64,000 bases of DNA from Phycisphaerales bacterium (GTDB lineage: Bacteria; Planctomycetota; Phycisphaerae; UBA1845; Fen-1342). Below are positions 41,359-50,098 of the stretch, piece after piece. The stretch is taken from contig JADJWG010000002.1 in the NCBI GenBank assembly GCA_016716475.1, positions 1-64,000 of the forward strand, given 5' to 3'. The translations under genes were made by a program, and so were the position numbers. The notes beneath the pieces were generated by a model. That model was not told the origin of the DNA. It worked only from the letters and a program-made list of their open reading frames with translations, and made no database searches. Within the stretch, counting starts at the first letter, position 1; the number at the start of each line of letters is the position of its first letter.

Positions 41359-42864
41359 ATGAGTACGTTGCGTTCGTCGATCCTGCTATTGGGGATCTTT
41401 CTGGCCGCAGGGACAGTGTTCGGTCAGGGCACGGTGCCGCGCTCGCCACTCGATCTCGTGCCCGCCGAAGCCCTTCTGTGCTGGAATGGCGAAGCCCTGC
41501 CGGATGCACCACCGCCCGGAACCGATTCCACGACCCTGCAGGCCCTGCTCGAACTCGGGACACGTTACGCGGCCGGTGGCGGGGACAGTCAGGCCCGTTT
41601 CGGGTTGCGTGTGGCAGAGATGTTCACCCACATGATCCGCCACCCGCACGCCCTGGCGCTGATTGACGCACGAGCGGTACCGGTGGCGGGTGCCCCCGAG
41701 AGTCGCCGGGTGGATCGCCTGCGCGCGGCCCTGGTGGTGCAGTGCGGTAGCCACATGGAGCCCTTCCTGCGGATCGTGCAGAAGGCGGTGAACGAGCAGA
41801 CCAATGCCGGTACGGGTACGTTGACCGCACACGAGAGCCACGGCTGGCGCTACCAGGAGCTGCGCGATGCGCGCCTGCCGGAGTGGACCGTCGTGGCCTG
41901 GGGGCAGATCGACGGCTTTTTTGTGCTCACGGTCGGGGCGGAAGTCTGGCCGCAGATCGCCGCGACCGCAGCGGGGGAGCGCGTGTCGCTCAGCCGCGAT
42001 CCGTGGTACGCGGCGGCACGGGGGCGGGGTGAGGATCCGGCCCTGATCGAGATCTTCGTCGGGGCGGAGGGGCTGCGCGAACGGCTCGACGATGTCCTCG
42101 AGGGGCGGGCGAGTGCCTTTTTCGGGGCCTGGGAAGCGGAAAGTCTGACGCGGGCGCATTGGGCACTCGGCTTCCGGGAACGGGCGCTGTACTGCCACGC
42201 GCACTTTCTCGTGGGCGAGGAAACGCGGCGTCGAGTCTATGCTGACGCCCGCGTCTCAAACCCAGTCCTGCTTGCGACGGTGCCGCCCGAAGCCCGCTAC
42301 GCTGTCTACGAGGTGCCGATCGGACGACTCCTGCCACAGTTCTTCAGTGGACTCGTCGCCCTGCAAGGTCCGAAGGAGCGCGCGAACATCGAGCGACTCT
42401 GGGCGGAGATCCAGCAGCAGCACGAGTTCAATCTCGAGCGCGACCTGTTGCCGCACCTTGGTGACCGCATCGTGCTGCACAACAGCCCACCTCACCCGCT
42501 GCGGTTTCCACTGGCGACGACTATTCTCATCCAGATTCGCAGCGAACCTGCTACTGTACAGCGCGCGGTGGAGCGCTTCTGCCGGGCCTGGCAGGCGACG
42601 ATCATTGCGGCGACGCAGCAGTCCGGGGTACGGCCACCGCTCGTGCTGCAACGCGATACCGACGGGGTGTGGTTCGTGCGATTCCAAACGGGGGGGGCCG
42701 ACTGGTTCGGCCTGGCCGGCCCGGCGTGGACTGTGACGGACCGCTACATTGTGGCGAGCTGGTCACCCCTGGCGCTGCGGCAGTATCTCGGAGGGATCGG
42801 TGCCGCAGCAGGGCAGCGCCTGCCCGCACTGCCCCGGACGCTGCCACCTGCCGAGACGGAATGA
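41359..42864 (+). CDS. large exported protein of unknown function
   Basis: A 501-residue protein. The ATG at 41359 gives a clear signal peptide (ILLLGIFLAAGTVFG), so it is preferred over upstream in-frame starts, though no ribosome site is seen. The mature part opens LDLVPAEALLCWNGEALPD, a phrase pattern seen in planctomycete proteins resembling DUF3352, followed by alternating helices and strands (AVPVAGAPESRRVDRLRAALV, RWHYQEL-like strand WRYQELRDARLPEWTVVAWGQ, SPLALRQYLGG at the end). No catalytic motif was found. It is probably periplasmic. Converges on the pseudopilin gene. Confidence 0.72.
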   Translation: MSTLRSSILLLGIFLAAGTVFGQGTVPRSPLDLVPAEALLCWNGEALPDAPPPGTDSTTLQALLELGTRYAAGGGDSQARFGLRVAEMFTHMIRHPHALALIDARAVPVAGAPESRRVDRLRAALVVQCGSHMEPFLRIVQKAVNEQTNAGTGTLTAHESHGWRYQELRDARLPEWTVVAWGQIDGFFVLTVGAEVWPQIAATAAGERVSLSRDPWYAAARGRGEDPALIEIFVGAEGLRERLDDVLEGRASAFFGAWEAESLTRAHWALGFRERALYCHAHFLVGEETRRRVYADARVSNPVLLATVPPEARYAVYEVPIGRLLPQFFSGLVALQGPKERANIERLWAEIQQQHEFNLERDLLPHLGDRIVLHNSPPHPLRFPLATTILIQIRSEPATVQRAVERFCRAWQATIIAATQQSGVRPPLVLQRDTDGVWFVRFQTGGADWFGLAGPAWTVTDRYIVASWSPLALRQYLGGIGAAAGQRLPALPRTLPPAETE

Positions 42865-42897
42865 GGCGGCCTCTCAGCGTCTTCTGGACCACTACAC

Positions 42898-43767
42898 TTA
42901 ACGTGGTGTGTTCACATAGTCGTACGCCATGTCATCGGCCCAGTTCGCCCACAGTCGCATATCCGCAAGCTGGTTCGGCGTGCGACCGTCGACATGGCCG
43001 TCAAAAAAGGCGGTGAGACTCTTCGAGAGGAAACGCCCTTCCGGCAGACCCAGGGCGATGTTGTGGTCGACGACTTCCAAGCGGTTGTGGACCGCCCGCC
43101 ATTTTTCCCCCTTGAGCCGCGGGGGCGTCGCCCAGTAGTAGCCGTTCGTATCGCCCGGACCCTTGCCGCCGCCGCGCCACTTCACATCCGTAAACGTGAT
43201 CAACTCCGCCGTGCGCCGCACTTCGCTCTCGCGGAACACGACGTGCCGGCCCGTGTTCGGTGACGTCGTGGCGCCGCGGACAATGAAGCCCGCGTACGTG
43301 TTGAAATAGCCACCGACGTAGCCGGCGTTGATGCCGAAGGTTGGCTCGATGCTCAGCATGTACGCCTTCATGAAGGCGTCCGCCGGGCTGTCGATGTTCA
43401 ACGGGCGCTCCGCCGGCTTGGTGTGGCTGAACAGTACGCCCCAGAAATTGGCAACGTAGGGCAGGATACGCCACGGGTAACGGTTCACGACGGGATTGCC
43501 GAAAGTGAGCCCGGAGTCGGGGTCCCGGACCTCGATGTTCCAGCCGTCCACGGAACCGGGCGCGTACCCGAACAGCACGAAACCGCGATTGTCGCTGTGA
43601 TAGGCGGAGTAGCCCATCAGGAGTTCGCGCAGATCGCTGGCCGACTTCACGTGCCGGGCGCACTTGCGGGCCTGCCCCAGCGCCGGCAGCAGGATGCTGA
43701 CCAGCAGGGCGATGATCGCGACCACCACCAGGAGTTCGATCAGGGTGAATGCGGGTTTGCGTGGCAT
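42898..43767 (-). CDS. type II secretion/type IV pilin-like pseudopilin (H-X9-DG type)
   Basis: A 289-residue protein with the class III signal MPRKPAFTLIELLVVVAIIALL: prepilin peptidase cuts before Phe, and Glu5 of the mature chain is present. The C-terminal half is of the planctomycete pseudopilin class, ending in a strand with TAFFDGHVDG. AGGAGAG precedes the ATG and lies inside the palindrome CTCCTAGGAG (43774-43783). Such proteins are numerous in planctomycetes and are thought to build pseudopili or act in secretion. Two genes for secreted proteins lie directly upstream on the same strand, but a strong hairpin separates them. Confidence 0.92.
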   Translation of the reverse strand: MPRKPAFTLIELLVVVAIIALLVSILLPALGQARKCARHVKSASDLRELLMGYSAYHSDNRGFVLFGYAPGSVDGWNIEVRDPDSGLTFGNPVVNRYPWRILPYVANFWGVLFSHTKPAERPLNIDSPADAFMKAYMLSIEPTFGINAGYVGGYFNTYAGFIVRGATTSPNTGRHVVFRESEVRRTAELITFTDVKWRGGGKGPGDTNGYYWATPPRLKGEKWRAVHNRLEVVDHNIALGLPEGRFLSKSLTAFFDGHVDGRTPNQLADMRLWANWADDMAYDYVNTPR

Positions 43768-43815
43768 GGTGCTCTCCTAGGAGCGGCCCCCGATACGTGT
43801 CGGGGGTCGACATCC

Positions 43816-43849
43816 GCAGCGCGCGCCGCACGTCGCGGGCGCGCGCTGC
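43816..43849 (-). terminator. 12-bp hairpin terminator after the PEP-CTERM gene
   Basis: GCAGCGCGCGCC (43816-43827) pairs perfectly with GGCGCGCGCTGC (43838-43849) around a 10-base loop, just after the PEP-CTERM gene stop. A second hairpin, CCCCCGA/TCGGGGG (43787-43793 with 43800-43806), follows close to the pseudopilin ribosome site. No T run is seen. Together they should insulate the pseudopilin gene from its neighbour. Confidence 0.6.
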
Positions 43850-43880
43850 TCAGCCGTTTCGACGTAGCGCCGCGATCTTC

Positions 43881-44600
43881 TTAGCGCCGGCGCAGGGCGA
43901 GCAGGCCGAAGCTTAACAGCAGGGCGGTGGCCGGCTCGGGGATGACCGTGATCGGAAACGCCTCCGTCGCCACCTGGGTGTCGACGCGTATCTGGTTGAA
44001 GGACGAGTGCACTACGACCAAGGTGCTGACGCGGAAGTCACCGGTATAGCCGGGCAGGAAGAACTCGAAGATCAGCTCTTCCTGCGTGGCCGGTGTACCG
44101 CCCATGCCCGAGACAACGACGGTGCGAATCTGGTCGATGCGCAGGGCTTCGGCGTTGCTGCCGCCGGGCAGCACGTTGCCGTCCGTGTCCACAATTCGAA
44201 CCTGATCAAGGATCACGCTCGCCGGGCCACCGGCCGCGGGATCAGGATTCATCGTGGCGGCGGTCTGCACAATCACGTGCGTGCCGTAGCCAGTCGGCGC
44301 TGCGGCGCCGTAGTTGTAGATGCTCGCGGACACGTTGTAGGGGCCGCCCCAGAAGTAGAAGCTGCCCGAGGCGGTGACGTACGGACCGGCGACGTTGGGG
44401 GTCGGCAGCACGGTGCCGTCGGTCAGGTAGCCCGCATCGGGGGCGTTTGTAGCGGCAGAAGTGAAGAAGTCCCACTCCTGGTAGGTGGAGCCAGTAGCCC
44501 CGGGGGTCCAGCCGTCCGGGGCGAAGAACATGACCTCCGCCGCTGCGAGTCGGACCGTGAGAAGCGCGGCAAAAGTCGTGATAAGCAGGGTACGCGTCAT
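43881..44600 (-). CDS. exported PEP-CTERM protein, paralogue of the next gene
   Basis: A 239-residue protein. The ATG at 44600 starts a signal peptide (TRTLLITTFAALLTVRLAAA); the upstream open frame is ignored. The body carries STYQEWDFFTSAATNAPDAG, GPYVTASGSFYFWGG, VIVQTAATMNPDPAAGGP and VRIVDTDGNVL. The C-terminus is a full PEP-CTERM sorting signal: VIPEPATALLLSFGLLALRRR (Pro-Glu-Pro, hydrophobic helix, Arg cluster), to be cut by exosortase; no exosortase gene is in the window. The body is clearly homologous to that of the gene at 44697-45536, which ends in a dockerin-like tail instead. Confidence 0.88.
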   Translation of the reverse strand: MTRTLLITTFAALLTVRLAAAEVMFFAPDGWTPGATGSTYQEWDFFTSAATNAPDAGYLTDGTVLPTPNVAGPYVTASGSFYFWGGPYNVSASIYNYGAAAPTGYGTHVIVQTAATMNPDPAAGGPASVILDQVRIVDTDGNVLPGGSNAEALRIDQIRTVVVSGMGGTPATQEELIFEFFLPGYTGDFRVSTLVVVHSSFNQIRVDTQVATEAFPITVIPEPATALLLSFGLLALRRR

Positions 44601-44696
44601 GGGAAGCAAACTCCTTCTTTCCTCTAGTGGCGGCGCCGGGCGCCGCGGGGTCGTATCGAACAGGGCGCCTGGCCACACGCCGGGCAGTTACGCGGT

Positions 44697-45536
44697 CTAC
44701 CGACCGGCCTTGATTGCAGCGATGAAAGCTGAGATGTCGGCGAAATTCGCTTCGCCGTCGCCATTAACGTCGGCCCGACTGTGCGGGCAGGGCAAGGTCC
44801 ACTGGTCAGCGGGCGTCTTGAGCGCGGCTATGAACGGGCTGATGTCGGCAAAATTCACCACCCCGTCGCAGTTCACGTCTCCGGGCCGCTCGATGAGCGT
44901 ATCGACGCGCGTCTGGAGCAGTCCGGCATGGACGTAGAGTTGCCCGGTCACGGTGAAATCGCCGGTGTACGCGGGCAGGAGGTATTCGAAGTAGAGCTCA
45001 GTGACCGCGGTCGGGCCGAAGGGGGTCTGAATGTCTCCCCGGAACAGCTCGAGCACGGCGATTGCGTCGTGAGGAGCACCGCCCGTCAGCAACGCGCCGT
45101 TCACGTCGACGATCTTGAGCGTGTCTGGCTTGAGTCCGGCGTCAAAGTCGGGGTTCGTCGACACCGAGATCTGCACCACGACGCGGGTGCGGTCACCGGC
45201 CGGATAAGTGGTTGTGCCGTGGGTTCCGCCGTGGTTGTTGATGTCGGCTTTGAAGCCATAATCCGACGAAAATGCGTAGAAGTTGCCCGTTCCCGATACG
45301 AAGCCGGTGGGCAATGCACTGAGGCGCGGCAGTTCGGCGATCGGGCCGTTGGTGAGGTATCCGTAGTCCGGGGGATTGTTCTGAATCATCGTCTTCACGT
45401 CCCACTCCTGGTAGGTGGAGTGCAGCGTGCCGATTTCCCACTCGGGGGGCTCAATGAAGCTGGTGGCATCACCGGCGGACGATATCGAAGTCAATGCGAG
45501 CGAAATGAGCACGACCAAGTTGGTTCGTAGCAGCAT
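44697..45536 (-). CDS. exported protein with dockerin-like tail, paralogue of the PEP-CTERM neighbour
   Basis: A 279-residue protein (ATG at 45536 with AAGGAG and GAGG upstream) with a signal peptide ending SISSAG. The body matches that of the PEP-CTERM gene downstream: STYQEWDVKTMIQNNPPDYG, GFVSGTGNFYAF, VVVQISVSTNPDFDAG, LKIVDVNGALLTGG and YFEYLLPAYTGDFTVTGQLYVHAG. Its end is different: GDVNCDGVVNFADISPFIA and ADVNGDGEANFADISAFIA, the dockerin-like pair, with one Cys in loop 1 and one in the linker (PCPHSR). The two genes lie in tandem, so they arose by duplication with exchange of the sorting tail. Function of the shared domain is unknown. Confidence 0.87.
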   Translation of the reverse strand: MLLRTNLVVLISLALTSISSAGDATSFIEPPEWEIGTLHSTYQEWDVKTMIQNNPPDYGYLTNGPIAELPRLSALPTGFVSGTGNFYAFSSDYGFKADINNHGGTHGTTTYPAGDRTRVVVQISVSTNPDFDAGLKPDTLKIVDVNGALLTGGAPHDAIAVLELFRGDIQTPFGPTAVTELYFEYLLPAYTGDFTVTGQLYVHAGLLQTRVDTLIERPGDVNCDGVVNFADISPFIAALKTPADQWTLPCPHSRADVNGDGEANFADISAFIAAIKAGR

Positions 45537-45702
45537 GTCCTCATTCTCCTTGGTGTCGCGCGCGGGCTCGTACAGGGACCACTCGCCCATCCAGGCGGTG
45601 TGGGCTGGGCTGCGCGGACGGGTGTTCAGCGTAAGCAGCCATGGGCTGCATTCGGCTGGGTCAATTTCACGGGTTGCGGTCCAGGCAGGAGTTTCCCGGG
45701 CG

Positions 45703-46299
45703 TCAACACGCCGCGGGGCAGACCGCCGGAGGGGCGCGATCGAGTCTACAGGTTCGGACGAGGAGAGTCAGGTGCAGGGGCCAGACTTCGGCCATTGCGG
45801 GATAGCGCGCCGCTCGGTGCGGCTGGGTTGCATCCCCGTGGCGACGCGCAGGAGACCGCCGATTCTGAACTACATTGCGGCGAAGCAAGGCCAGCACGCC
45901 GGCCACGCCGCTACTCTTGATCAGGGCGGCATAATCAGACGCAGCGCCGGTCTGAGCAGAAAAATAGCGCCGCAGCACATCGCTGTGCAGCAGAACCACG
46001 ATCGTCACCGCCGCGAGCCAGGCACCGCGACGAGGTGAGAGTCGCAGCCACGGAGCATCGCACGCCTTGAGAACAAAGAAGACCTGGGAAAGAGTCAGTA
46101 TCAGCAGGCGGAGCACATGCAGGGGGTCGGCATCACCCAGCACAATCCAGAGTGCCCCGAGCCACGAAGGCGCGTGGGCCAGCCAAAGCACTGACCACAA
46201 CCCCACCCGGGACCAACGCTGCGAACGCGCGGCTGATCGACCGCCCGAGGCCGTTTGCTGGTGTGTTACGGGCTGCGTTGGCAGCGCGATGTGCCTCAT
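45703..46299 (-). CDS. small membrane protein of unknown function
   Basis: A 198-residue protein starting at the ATG at 46299, with a longer open frame upstream that is not membrane-like. Three hydrophobic stretches are visible (VGLWSVLWLAHAPSWLGALWIVL, VLRLLILTLSQVFFVL and GAWLAAVTIVVLLHSDVL), consistent with an inner-membrane protein, followed by an Arg-rich cytosolic C-terminus. No family was recognised. A promoter-like pair lies upstream in an AT-rich stretch. Moderately supported by hydropathy and spacing only. Confidence 0.5.
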   Translation of the reverse strand: MRHIALPTQPVTHQQTASGGRSAARSQRWSRVGLWSVLWLAHAPSWLGALWIVLGDADPLHVLRLLILTLSQVFFVLKACDAPWLRLSPRRGAWLAAVTIVVLLHSDVLRRYFSAQTGAASDYAALIKSSGVAGVLALLRRNVVQNRRSPARRHGDATQPHRAARYPAMAEVWPLHLTLLVRTCRLDRAPPAVCPAAC

Positions 46300-46425
46300 G
46301 CCGTTCCGATCCTGGTCGCGGCTCCGAACGACCATCGCGACCCAGTTTATTACCATGTCGCCGCAATGCAACCGGCCTTGAACGGGATGGCGAGCGGCGG
46401 CGAACACGTCCGAGTCAACGCTGGA

Positions 46426-46454
46426 AATGTATCACATGTGCAAAAGATAATCAA
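46426..46454 (-). promoter_or_regulatory. promoter-like pair in an AT-rich stretch
   Basis: On the minus strand TTGATT (46449-46454) and TACATT (46426-46431) are separated by 17 bases. It lies in an AT-rich stretch (about 46425-46490) between the heme oxygenase stop and the small membrane protein start. CACATGTG (46433-46440), a short palindrome, lies between the two elements. Likely promoter of the membrane protein gene. Confidence 0.4.
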
Positions 46455-46520
46455 ATCGAAAACACTGAATTCTCATTTTTGAAATCTGCCTGGCGCTGGT
46501 GAGGTTGCCGGAAAGGGAGC

Positions 46521-47210
46521 TCAGCACGAAGCATGAGGGGGCGCTGCAACTGCGCCCGGCACCGCCTTGAGGACCCCATCGTCCACGCGTCCAATCAGGT
46601 CGAACGACGCTTGGGCACCGGTTACGACTGCGGCCCTCTGATGCACGTCAGCAGGCGCGGCAGATTCGAGGGTAGTGCGGAATTGCTGCCAGAGTTGCCG
46701 CTGTTCTTCGCCATGCGGATCAAGGTACGCGCTAGCGCCCGCAGCCCATTCGTGCGCCCTGCGTTCCAGCGCTCGCAGTACGAAGCGCCCACCGTTCTTG
46801 CTGCCCTCGAACACGTAATGGGCACCCAGCAGGCGCTCGGGCACGGACTCGGCCCAACGTGACCACTCGGCCAGGCAGGCCGTCGTTTCGGGCGTGGCCT
46901 CCGCGTTGGCGGTGGTGCCGAACGCTTGCAGTGCGGCAAGGGCGGCGGGAGCCAGGCGATGCTCCGGCGTGAGGAGCGGCTGCCACTCTGGGCGGCTAAG
47001 GGCCAGCTTATCCAGCAGTGCTTCCAATCGCACGTGTAGCAGGTAGCGTTGCTGTAGCCAAGCCACACAGCCGGCGTGTGTGAGGCCCCCCTGCATCAAT
47101 GCAAGAGCGAAGGGCCCGCGTTCGATCGCCGCGTGCTGGGCGGACGTTTGGGCTTTAAGTTCGTCCAACAGTGTGTGCGTGGCAGAGCCAGTTTCGGCTG
47201 CTGGCATCAT
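46521..47210 (-). CDS. heme oxygenase (biliverdin-forming)
   Basis: A 229-residue all-helical protein of the heme oxygenase family. The proximal His lies in QTSAQHAAIE near the N-terminus, and the distal-helix glycine motif is LLGAHYVFEGSKNGGRFVL, matching G-x-x-Y-V-x-E-G-S. It splits heme to biliverdin, CO and iron. AAGAGG precedes the ATG by 7 bases (a second ATG follows directly). The gene is flanked on both sides by unusually AT-rich stretches. No phytochrome or biliverdin reductase gene is adjacent, so iron recovery is the more likely role. Confidence 0.85.
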   Translation of the reverse strand: MMPAAETGSATHTLLDELKAQTSAQHAAIERGPFALALMQGGLTHAGCVAWLQQRYLLHVRLEALLDKLALSRPEWQPLLTPEHRLAPAALAALQAFGTTANAEATPETTACLAEWSRWAESVPERLLGAHYVFEGSKNGGRFVLRALERRAHEWAAGASAYLDPHGEEQRQLWQQFRTTLESAAPADVHQRAAVVTGAQASFDLIGRVDDGVLKAVPGAVAAPPHASC

Positions 47211-47314
47211 GAACCTCTTGGGTTGGAAGATGATTTAGTGTTCAATCTAATGATGCAATCATAAATCGTACACGGTGGGTGTCAAGGACGTTTGGGGGGC
47301 AATCGCAAACGCGT

Positions 47315-47349
47315 GGTGCCCACGCAGCGGGTCAAGCTGCGCGGGCACC
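47315..47349 (-). terminator. strong hairpin terminator after clpC
   Basis: GGTGCCC-A-CGCAGC (47315-47328) faces GCTGCG-C-GGGCACC (47336-47349), 13 base pairs broken by one A/C mismatch, with a 7-base loop. It lies 47 bases after the clpC stop and ends before the heme oxygenase promoter region. Weak T content after it. Confidence 0.65.
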
Positions 47350-47395
47350 CAGCGAACTTGCGGGGCAGCGGCCTGGCCGCGCGAGTCAGCGCGAT

Positions 47396-49921
47396 CTACG
47401 TCGACTCGGCACTCGCGGCCGACACGGCGGCGGGGCCGGTATCTTCCGGGCCAACACCCGTAAACTCAATTTTGCGCTCGTCGCTGCCTTCCTCACCGAC
47501 GACCTCGACCCGGATCAGGGTCTTGCCGGCAAACTTGTTGCGCAAGATGTCTTCGCTGAGCGGATCCTCGACCATCGAGGAGATCGAGCGACGCAATGGC
47601 CGAGCGCCGAACTTCTCATCCGTACCTTTTTCGACGAGGAATTCCTTCGCGGCGGGGGTGATCTCGAGCGTCAGGCCGCGCTCCTTCAGCCGCTTGCTGA
47701 CCTTGGCAACCTCGAGATCGACAATTTGCAGCAGATCGGCATGGGTGAGCTTGTGGAACACCACCACTTCGTCCAGGCGGTTGATGAATTCCGGCCGGAA
47801 GTTGCGCTCGAGCTCGCTGACCAGCATGTCCTTCATCTTCTGGTAGTTGATGTCCTCGTCGCGCTTCATGAACCCGAACGGATCCTGGCTCATGATGCGG
47901 TCGGCGCCGATGTTGCTGGTCATGATGAGGATGACGTTGCGGAAGTCGACGTGGCGGCCGAACGAATCCGTCAACCGGCCTTCTTCCATGATCTGGAGCA
48001 ACATGTTGAAGACGTCGGGGTGGGCCTTCTCGATCTCGTCGAGCAGGACGACCGCGTAGGGCCGGCGGCGGATGCGCTCGGTGAGCTGCCCGCCCTCTTC
48101 GTAGCCGACGTAGCCCGGCGGAGCGCCGATCAGGCGGCTGACGTTGTGCTTCTCCATGTACTCCGACATGTCGATCGTGATCATCGCGTCTTCGTCGCCG
48201 AACATGAAGTCGGCCAGCGTCTTGGCGAGGAGCGTCTTCCCGACACCGGAGGGGCCGAGGAAAATGAACGAACCCATCGGCCGGTTGGGGTCCTTCAGGC
48301 CACTGCGGCTGCGGCGGACGCTGCGGGCAATCGCGCTGATGGCTTCGTGCTGGCTGATAACGCGCTTGTGCAGCTCGTTCTCGAGTTCGAGCAGCCGCGC
48401 GGCCTCCTCCTTTTCCAGCCGGGTGAGCGGAATGCCGGTCATCTTGCTGACGACTTCGCCGACAACGATCTCGTCGACAATGCCCTCGGCCTCCTGGGCG
48501 TTGTCCTTCCACTCGCGCTGGATGTTCTCCCGCTTCATGCGGAGAGACTCGCTCTTATCGCGGAGCTCGGCGGCCCGCTCGTAGTCCGCATTGCGGACGG
48601 CCTCGTCCTTCTCCGCGGCCAGACGCTCGATCTCGCGCTCGAGCTCCGCCATGTCCGGCGGGATGGTCATACTCTTGATACGCACGCGGGCGCCGGCTTC
48701 GTCGATGACATCGATGGCCTTGTCGGGCAGGACGCGGCCGGTGATGTAGCGGTGGGAAAGCTCCGTCGCGGCACGCAGGGCATCATCGGTGATTTGCACG
48801 CGGTGGTGGGCCTCGTACCGATCGCGCAGCCCCTTCAGGATCTCGAGGGCGTGCTCCATGGACGGTTCATCGACGTGGATCGACTGGAAGCGGCGCGCGA
48901 GGGCGGCATCCTTCTCGATGTACTTGCGGTATTCGTCAAACGTGGTCGCGCCGATGCACTGGATCTCGCCACGCGAAAGGGCCGGCTTAAGCACGTTGGA
49001 TGCGTCAATGGCACCCTCGGCGCCGCCGGCACCGACCAGCGTGTGCAGTTCGTCGATGAATAGGATGACATTGCGCGCCCGCCGCACCTCGTTCATGACC
49101 GCCTTGATGCGCTCTTCGAACTGGCCGCGATACTTCGTGCCGGCGACCATCATGGCGAGGTCGAGAATGACAATGCGGCGCTCGTGCAGGATCTCCGGCA
49201 CCTGGTGGGTGATGATCTTCTGCGCAAGGCCCTCCACGATCGCGGTCTTGCCGACGCCCGCTTCCCCGAGCAGGACCGGATTGTTTTTCATCCGGCGGCA
49301 GAGCACGGTGATCACACGCTCGATTTCGTTTGCCCGTCCGATCACCGGATCGAGTTTGCCCTCGCGTGCGAGTTCCGTCAGATCGCGGCCGAAGGAGTCG
49401 AGCGCGGGGGTGCGGCTGCGGCCGCCCTTCTTGGTCGGGGCCTCGCCCGGCGGCGCAACGGCCGAGGATTCTTCCGATTCCATGCCGGCGCCGAGGAGGT
49501 TGAGGACTTCCTCGCGCACGTCGTCGAGTTTCAGTCCGAGGTTCATCAGAACCTGGGCGGCGACGCCGTCCTGCTCGCGCAAGAGCCCGAGCAGCAGGTG
49601 CTCGGTGCCGACGTAGTTGTGATTCAGATTGCGGGCCTCTTCGATCGCGTACTCGATGACGCGCTTGGCCCGCGGGGTCTGTGGCAGCCGCCCCATGGTG
49701 ACCATCTCGGGTCCGCTACGGACGAGCTTCTCCACCTCGAGTCGAACCTTGCGCAGGTCGACGCTGAGGTTCTTGAGCACGTTGGCGCCGACCCCGGAAC
49801 CCTCTTTCACGAGCCCGAGCAGGATGTGTTCCGTCCCGATGTACTCGTGGTTGAAGCGCTGGGCTTCCTGGTTGGCCAGGGCCATGACCTTGCGCGCACG
49901 GTCCGTAAAACGTTCGAACAT
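47396..49921 (-). CDS. clpC: ClpC AAA+ protease ATPase subunit
   Basis: An 841-residue Hsp100 unfoldase that feeds proteins to ClpP. Two N-terminal Clp repeats (FERFTDRARKVMALANQEA; later RVIEYAIEEARNLNHNYVG) are followed by the first AAA module with GEAGVGKTAIVEGLA (about residue 216), a UVR-type middle domain (DEAVRNADYERAAELRDKSE, about 435-455) that marks ClpC rather than ClpA, and the second module with FLGPSGVGKTLLAKTLA (about 558). The ATG at 49921 is preferred; a TTG three codons upstream sits too close to GGAG. No mcsA/mcsB or ctsR genes are adjacent. Confidence 0.98.
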   Translation of the reverse strand: MFERFTDRARKVMALANQEAQRFNHEYIGTEHILLGLVKEGSGVGANVLKNLSVDLRKVRLEVEKLVRSGPEMVTMGRLPQTPRAKRVIEYAIEEARNLNHNYVGTEHLLLGLLREQDGVAAQVLMNLGLKLDDVREEVLNLLGAGMESEESSAVAPPGEAPTKKGGRSRTPALDSFGRDLTELAREGKLDPVIGRANEIERVITVLCRRMKNNPVLLGEAGVGKTAIVEGLAQKIITHQVPEILHERRIVILDLAMMVAGTKYRGQFEERIKAVMNEVRRARNVILFIDELHTLVGAGGAEGAIDASNVLKPALSRGEIQCIGATTFDEYRKYIEKDAALARRFQSIHVDEPSMEHALEILKGLRDRYEAHHRVQITDDALRAATELSHRYITGRVLPDKAIDVIDEAGARVRIKSMTIPPDMAELEREIERLAAEKDEAVRNADYERAAELRDKSESLRMKRENIQREWKDNAQEAEGIVDEIVVGEVVSKMTGIPLTRLEKEEAARLLELENELHKRVISQHEAISAIARSVRRSRSGLKDPNRPMGSFIFLGPSGVGKTLLAKTLADFMFGDEDAMITIDMSEYMEKHNVSRLIGAPPGYVGYEEGGQLTERIRRRPYAVVLLDEIEKAHPDVFNMLLQIMEEGRLTDSFGRHVDFRNVILIMTSNIGADRIMSQDPFGFMKRDEDINYQKMKDMLVSELERNFRPEFINRLDEVVVFHKLTHADLLQIVDLEVAKVSKRLKERGLTLEITPAAKEFLVEKGTDEKFGARPLRRSISSMVEDPLSEDILRNKFAGKTLIRVEVVGEEGSDERKIEFTGVGPEDTGPAAVSAASAEST

Positions 49922-50098
49922 GAGCTTCAAGTCTCCATCACGGCTGCGTTTGCGTCGTCGGGCAGGGCGCAGCCCTTTACCGGCTACGCAACTCGCATGT
50001 TACCGGGCGATTCTATGCCGCGCGCAGGGGGCCAGCAAGGCAGGCCGCGAAGCGCCTGTACTGGCTATCGACCGGCCGGCACCGCGCATGGAGGCGTG

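Noticed and set aside
31780..45536. cellulosome-type dockerins
   Set aside because: No cohesin, scaffoldin or glycoside hydrolase is encoded nearby, and the tail has its own DISPFIA core and Cys pair.
47279..49063. 594-residue open frame on the plus strand across clpC
   Set aside because: It is antisense to ClpC, which has full AAA+ motifs; the plus-strand translation has no family likeness and is a by-product of high GC codon use.
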